Below, one piece after another: positions 60,083 through 64,000 of a stretch of DNA of 64,000 bases; position 1 is the stretch's first letter; each line of letters opens with the position of its first letter. This DNA is from Thamnidium elegans (Eukaryota > Mucoromycota > Mucoromycetes > Mucorales > Mucoraceae), in NCBI GenBank assembly GCA_025201345.1, contig JAIXMG010000016.1, positions 496,001-560,000 on the forward strand. The letters run 5' to 3'. The notes beneath the pieces are model-generated. The model did no database searches. It saw only the letters and a program-made list of their open reading frames with translations, and was not told where the DNA came from. The translations under genes were made by a program, and so were the position numbers.

Positions 60083-61227
60083 GCTTACCCTTTTTCGCAC
60101 CTATAACCCGAAAACATGCGCTGAATCATCCAGTTTCGATTTTCCATGCGATATATAAGGCCTTTGATTGTTTCTCACTGAAATCTGATTTCTCTAAGCT
60201 ATCACTAAGGAATCTGTTGCAACTCCCGCTAGCCTACCTTTTGGAAAACATACCTGAAAATCACTGGCTTACCAGATACCCTGCCTTTCCCCCTGGTGAT
60301 TTCTTCTTGTTCGATTCCAGGGTCAATCGTCTCCGTATTCGAGTGCAAGATGAATTTATAACGCGGCCTCAACTCTGTAAACGTTTGTTTAAGGATATCA
60401 TCATACATCGCACTGTTCGTCTCAAACAATACTTATGGACATTCATTACCACCGACCAAACTGACAATGATTCAAACGACAATTCCGAACAAAACTTAAT
60501 TGCACAGTTTCGGGCGCTACCATTATGGTCACAATTTTCTGCTTCAGTATACCGTCAAATTTCGAAAGGCTCTATATACAAGAACAGACTTTCTGTCATT
60601 ACCCAATCTAGCTTTGATACTTTTTGGATTGCTCCAATGCTGACACAAGGTCGATCCTTATGGTATCGTATTCTTAACCAAAAGTTGCCTACCAATCAAT
60701 ATTTATCTCAAATTGGCACAGTCAACTCACCGTCTTGTCGCCTTTGTGGCCATCTTACCGATGATTTTGATCACTTTCTGTTCTTTTGTAAATCTAAACA
60801 AACTGTCTGGCTATCCGTTATGGATACTTACTTTTCTGAAATCGATCTTTCCCTTGATGATATCTATCATACATTGATATCTCTTGCTAAACCTACAAAA
60901 CTGTCCATTCTGAAATATAATCGTTATCTAACGATATTATCAACTACACAATGGTGTATATGGTCCTATTATTGGCGTTTCATATTATCAGCTGTCCCTT
61001 TCAACCCGATCTCAATAATTAAACTGATTGATCTTCACTGCAATATACTGCTTCGTACACATCATTTACTAACTGACCTTTAACTGTCCCATATCCTTAT
61101 ACCTTGCTCCCTTCTTCCCTTCCTCCTTTTTAGTTTAACCTTCCTTATATTATCTGATCTCACCACTCCGCGATGTGAGTTTCAAAATTTTTTTAAATTA
61201 CAAAAAAAAAAAAAAAAAAAAAAAAAA
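60083..61227 (+). mobile_element. 5'-truncated LINE (non-LTR retrotransposon) 3' end
   Basis: An open frame enters from the border (RKHALNHPVSIFHAIYKAFD) and runs to the TAA at 61,081-61,083. It encodes the C-terminal part of a LINE polyprotein, after the reverse transcriptase. The zf-RVT region is visible as 'SLWYRILNQKLPTNQYL' and SPSCRLCGHLTDDFDHFLFF followed by Cys (C-x2-C...H...C). A short 3' UTR ends in about 25 A residues (61,201-61,227), as expected for target-primed insertion. The frame has no internal stop, so the insertion is fairly young. Its truncated 5' end coincides with the end of arm 2. No clear target-site duplication was found by eye. Confidence 0.88.
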
Positions 61228-61947
61228 GAATTAATGTGAGACTACATGATATGTATTTAAAATGTTTAACGAATAGACCGCTGTTTTCTCACAATATGTA
61301 ACGCACATTGCATCGGAAGATCAATGGTTCCAGTACTTTTTATTTTTGTAGTTGCTCCTGGTGGTACGTATAGTATAAGCTGGTATATACATTACATTAT
61401 CGAATATTGTATCTCCTCTTGTTCTTCAAGATAACTTGAATAAATTACATGTATTAATACCCCGAATATCAAAATTAAACACTAAAATCTTGAAAATCAA
61501 GAGTAAATTACATGACATACAAGAATTCTAATTGTAAAAATCTAAACTGACGACTCTCCGCGTATTACTGTTGTATTTAATTTTGAAGGGTAGAAGCCCT
61601 TTATCTGTTTTTTTTTAATATGACCCGCATTTTATTTTTTAAGGAAAAGAAGTAGGGACCAATACTAAATATGACTCATACAAAGAATAAATTTTACATA
61701 TGCAGCTTGTAAAAAAAACAAGTATAACGAATTGATAACATACAATTCAACATATTGAGTTGCTTCATCTTTAATTGATATCACTTAACAAATTAAAAAG
61801 ATACCCTTATAACCGGAGTTGAGTTTATTTGCATGAAATAATTGGTAAAAAAAAAGGGACAACAATAAAGAAGGTTTAATGAAACCATTCTAAAAATGGA
61901 TGGCCAAATTTGCTTTGAAGAACCTTTGTCTTTCTTTCAAGTAAGTT
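61228..61947. other. Non-coding, AT-rich
   Basis: No gene seen on either strand. Contains short A and T runs only. Confidence 0.55.
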
Positions 61948-62272
61948 TCAAATTGTATTTGGTCTTTGAGGAGAAAAGTATTTTATAACTTGATCACTAG
62001 ATGTAATGCGGCTTAATGTATCGTTTTTCATGGTTAATAGGCCTACAACATAACGACGAATCTCATCTTCTGATGGAGAAGCAGATTTGCGTATCACTTG
62101 AGAAGGGGATACAGAACTTGTAGATATCTAAATTAAAACAAGTATTAGTAATCCTTGTTTTTCTCTTTTTCAAAATGGCTTAGTTACTTGTCTTGTAGGC
62201 TTTGTAGATACCAATTTTGTACTTTTATTGGTGTATAAAGGAGTATTGGGTTTGCAACAGAATTTTTTGAGA
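61948..62272 (-). CDS. 3' part of an unidentified spliced gene
   Basis: Two exons fit with correct borders and phase: 62272-62188 (after CAATTAG; reads KPNTPLYTNKSTKLVSTKP) and 62127-61948 (ISTSSVSPSQVIRKS, then SEDEIRRYVVGLLTMKNDTL and 'SSDQVIKYF', ending TGA at 61,948-61,950). The first base of the upstream exon completes a codon, so at least one more exon should lie to the right, but none is convincing before a poly(C)/poly(A) tract at 62,310-62,330. The protein is unknown: a Ser/Thr/Lys-rich tail with a short helix. Confidence 0.42.
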
Positions 62273-63015
62273 CTAATTGAGCTTTAAACAAGTTGAAATA
62301 AATATCTCCCTCCCCCCCCCCCTTTTTTTTTACTTTGACGTTTTATATACTTTCTTTATCTGCCTATGCGAGTGGCATAACTAATAAATATAGCAGCGAT
62401 TACTTAAAATATTTCATTTTCTTTTTAACTGCTCTATATTAAAGCGAGGTCTTAATACGAACTGATGGTAATCATGTCAATACGATGAAACAAATTATTT
62501 AGTTTTTTTTTTTTTTTTTTTTTGAAGATCTCAACACTAGTGAGATCCTTTCCGAAAATACGAGCAAGGAGATTATGCAATGACAATATTCTTTTCCCCT
62601 TTTTTGGCTTTAACTATTTAAATGCTTGCATAGATCGATTCGAGGTAATTACTGATAAAACTTAATCTGAAGATTCAATATCCTATCAAGAAGGATTGTA
62701 ATACACTCGATCACAAATAATTGTTCTTTAGTGGTATATGAATGTATATAAAAAGTCAAAAACCTATTATCTTATACATTTAAAAATAAAGTAAAATATT
62801 TCGGGGAGAAAAAAAAACCATCAGCTATTTTTTTTATTATTAAAATATAACATATAAAAAAAAAGGGAAATGTAAAAAAAAAAAATGGAGGCACTTTTTA
62901 GGGTCAAAGAGGAAAAAATATCGTTCAAAAAAGAGCAAAGGTTGTACCTAGATGAGCCTTCTTTTTTAAAAAGATTATTTTGTTATTCCACAGAAACTCA
63001 CAAATGAAGCTCGAA
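62273..63015. other. Non-coding, with poly(C) and poly(T) tracts
   Basis: A run of ten or more C followed by T (62,310-62,330) and a poly(T) tract at 62,502-62,523. No coding frame supported. Confidence 0.5.
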
Positions 63016-63170
63016 AGTATTCACTGAAAAAAGCATCGGGCGGATGACCAAATGAGGGTCCTTCTAGGAAGGCAAAGCCTGGATTACCAGTCTCCAGTGC
63101 ATACCAGAGTAAAATCTCGCTTGTGGAGATGAGTTTCCATAGAAACAGAGGGATAACTAACCATAGTTAG
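63016..63170 (-). other. GC-richer patch with a start-less open frame
   Basis: On the minus strand about 60 codons are open without an ATG, including LETGNPGFAFLEGPSFGHPP and 'DAFFSEYFRASF'. The base composition differs clearly from the surroundings. It could be a relic exon, a transposon piece or a non-coding RNA; nothing decides between these. Confidence 0.3.
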
Positions 63171-63831
63171 ATACATAGGCCGCTAACGAACGGGTTGAAA
63201 GTCTTGGGCAGTAGAAAAAGTTTCGATTGAAACGGATATAGATCAGTGTACTTCAGGAGCGTTAATGTGAATTTTGAATTTTTTTTGCGGTAAGTTTTTA
63301 TTTTGTTATGTGGGAGTGCAGTTTTTTTTTTTTTTACAAGGATTTTGAAAGGATTTTGCGCACATGAGATTTGTTTTTTATATATAGTTTTTGAATACCA
63401 AAGAGAGATACTATCAAAGTCAATTGAGGACACGTCAAGTCAGAGGAGCAAACATGATGAGAAAAAACCAGATAATAAAGCGATGCAGGAAATTTTTTTG
63501 TTTTTTGTTTTTTTTTTTGCTATGGAGCCAAAGGTAAAAAAGACCACCAGTAGGAACGAAAAAAGTGGCAAGAGCGTTTAGCCTTTTCCAGGACTAGGAA
63601 AAGTTTCCGGGGGGCACCAACTTGGAGGTACACTCAAAAGCTCCCCGTATATTATATTATTATAAAATGAAAGTAAAAGATATATTGTTAGAAAATATTG
63701 AACTGAAAAAAAGACGTTATTTATATTTAAAAAATTTATTACATAAAAATAGTGTGAGAATATTTTATGCAAGGAGAAGAGGGGAATTTATGCCGAAACA
63801 TCAGGTGTCATACAAGAAAATAAAACACTAT
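63171..63831. other. Intergenic, no confident gene
   Basis: A 62-codon frame from 63,667 (starts MKVKDILLENIELKKRRYLY) is Lys/Leu/Tyr-rich as expected from AT-rich DNA and is not accepted. Poly(T) tracts at 63,320-63,335 and 63,496-63,518. Confidence 0.45.
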
Positions 63832-64000
63832 TTATTTCTTGTTGCTTACTTCTAGTTTTTCTTTAAATGTAATTTCTACTAGTTTCTTTGTAAAATCATC
63901 AAAGACAGAGTCTTGAGATCTTATTAAATCTAAATCCTTTTCAGGAGTGTTTGAACAATCAAGCTTCTTTATAATTTCACGTAGTTGGGGGTATTCAAGG
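63832..64000 (-). CDS. 3' end of a ZNHIT3/Hit1-like protein (runs off the window)
   Basis: The frame enters from the right edge and reads LEYPQLREIIKKLDCSNTPE, then 'KDLDLIRSQDSVFDDFTKKL', and ends in TAA at 63,832-63,834. The pattern 'NP.LR..I..LD.S..PEK.L......D..F..F....L' is the C-terminal helical region of zinc-finger HIT protein 3 and yeast Hit1, which act in box C/D snoRNP assembly. The zinc finger itself would lie beyond position 64,000, so the call rests on the tail only. Confidence 0.5.
   Translation of the reverse strand, partial: LEYPQLREIIKKLDCSNTPEKDLDLIRSQDSVFDDFTKKLVEITFKEKLEVSNKK

Noticed and set aside
63110..63160. AGGGATAACT, as in large-subunit rRNA
   Set aside because: Ten bases only; neighbouring conserved rRNA sequence is absent.
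1..64000. CRISPR arrays, bacterial operons, rRNA or tRNA genes
   Set aside because: None seen: no regular short repeat-spacer arrays, genes are intron-split and monocistronic, and no cloverleaf or rRNA core sequence was found by eye.

Overview
The window is AT-rich eukaryotic DNA with many short GT..AG introns (about 45-90 bases), very short intergenic spaces and long homopolymer tracts. The gene set is that of a filamentous fungus: Uds1 septation protein, Fab1, Pik1-type PI4-kinase, Mei2-like protein, Zn2Cys6 regulator, Ysc84, DHA1 transporter. Together with a Tc1-type element and a LINE tail this points to an early-diverging fungus, most probably Mucoromycota/Mucorales. Conserved genes end in TAA, TAG or TGA at sensible places, so the standard code is in use.

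Layout. 0-5.8 kb: twin-CX9C protein, Mhr1/mL67 mitochondrial protein, NOT2 (CCR4-NOT subunit), Uds1-domain coiled-coil protein. 5.8-9.1 kb: gene-poor, with one decayed minus-strand gene and one orphan ORF. 9.1-18.6 kb: Ysc84-type actin regulator, mitochondrial prolyl-tRNA synthetase, PI 4-kinase beta (Pik1), DHA1 drug/proton antiporter. 18.6-22.1 kb: a dispersed repeat, an unidentified decayed minus-strand gene and a copper P-type ATPase pseudogene. 22.15-29.35 kb: arm 1 of a large inverted duplication, carrying a Sac3/GANP mRNA-export gene. 29.5-47.7 kb: repeat copy, Zn2Cys6 regulator, Mei2-like RNA-binding protein, AlaX-type alanyl-tRNA editing protein, Mak5/DDX24 helicase, Fab1/PIKfyve. 47.8-51.5 kb: dead Tc1/mariner-like element, decayed C2H2 zinc-finger gene, 5' stub of a Pom152-like nucleoporin. 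51.55-60.08 kb: a composite duplicate made of an inverted 1.38-kb piece of the PI4-kinase gene joined to arm 2 (the inverted copy of arm 1, with a second Sac3 gene). 60.08-61.23 kb: 3' end of a LINE with its poly(A) tail. 61.9-64 kb: a gene tail, an unexplained patch, and the 3' end of a ZNHIT3/Hit1-like gene leaving the window.

The outstanding structure is the composite inverted duplication. Two pieces that lie about 7.3 kb apart in the left half (13,458-14,840 and 22,154-29,345) were copied, inverted and joined at a 7-base microhomology (CAGATAT) into the first genes of a Pom152-like locus, and the far end abuts a 5'-truncated LINE. Arm 1 sits in the parental context, because a decayed reading frame runs through its breakpoint. 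Both Sac3 copies share one in-frame TAA followed by 128 further open codons with intact introns. Hand comparison of the arms shows an excess of C:G to T:A differences on arm 1.

The intact genes are housekeeping functions that do not form a pathway or cluster. Two act on phosphoinositides (Pik1 makes PI4P, Fab1 makes PI(3,5)P2), two on tRNA charging fidelity (mitochondrial ProRS, AlaX), and several on mRNA fate (NOT2, Sac3, Mei2-like).
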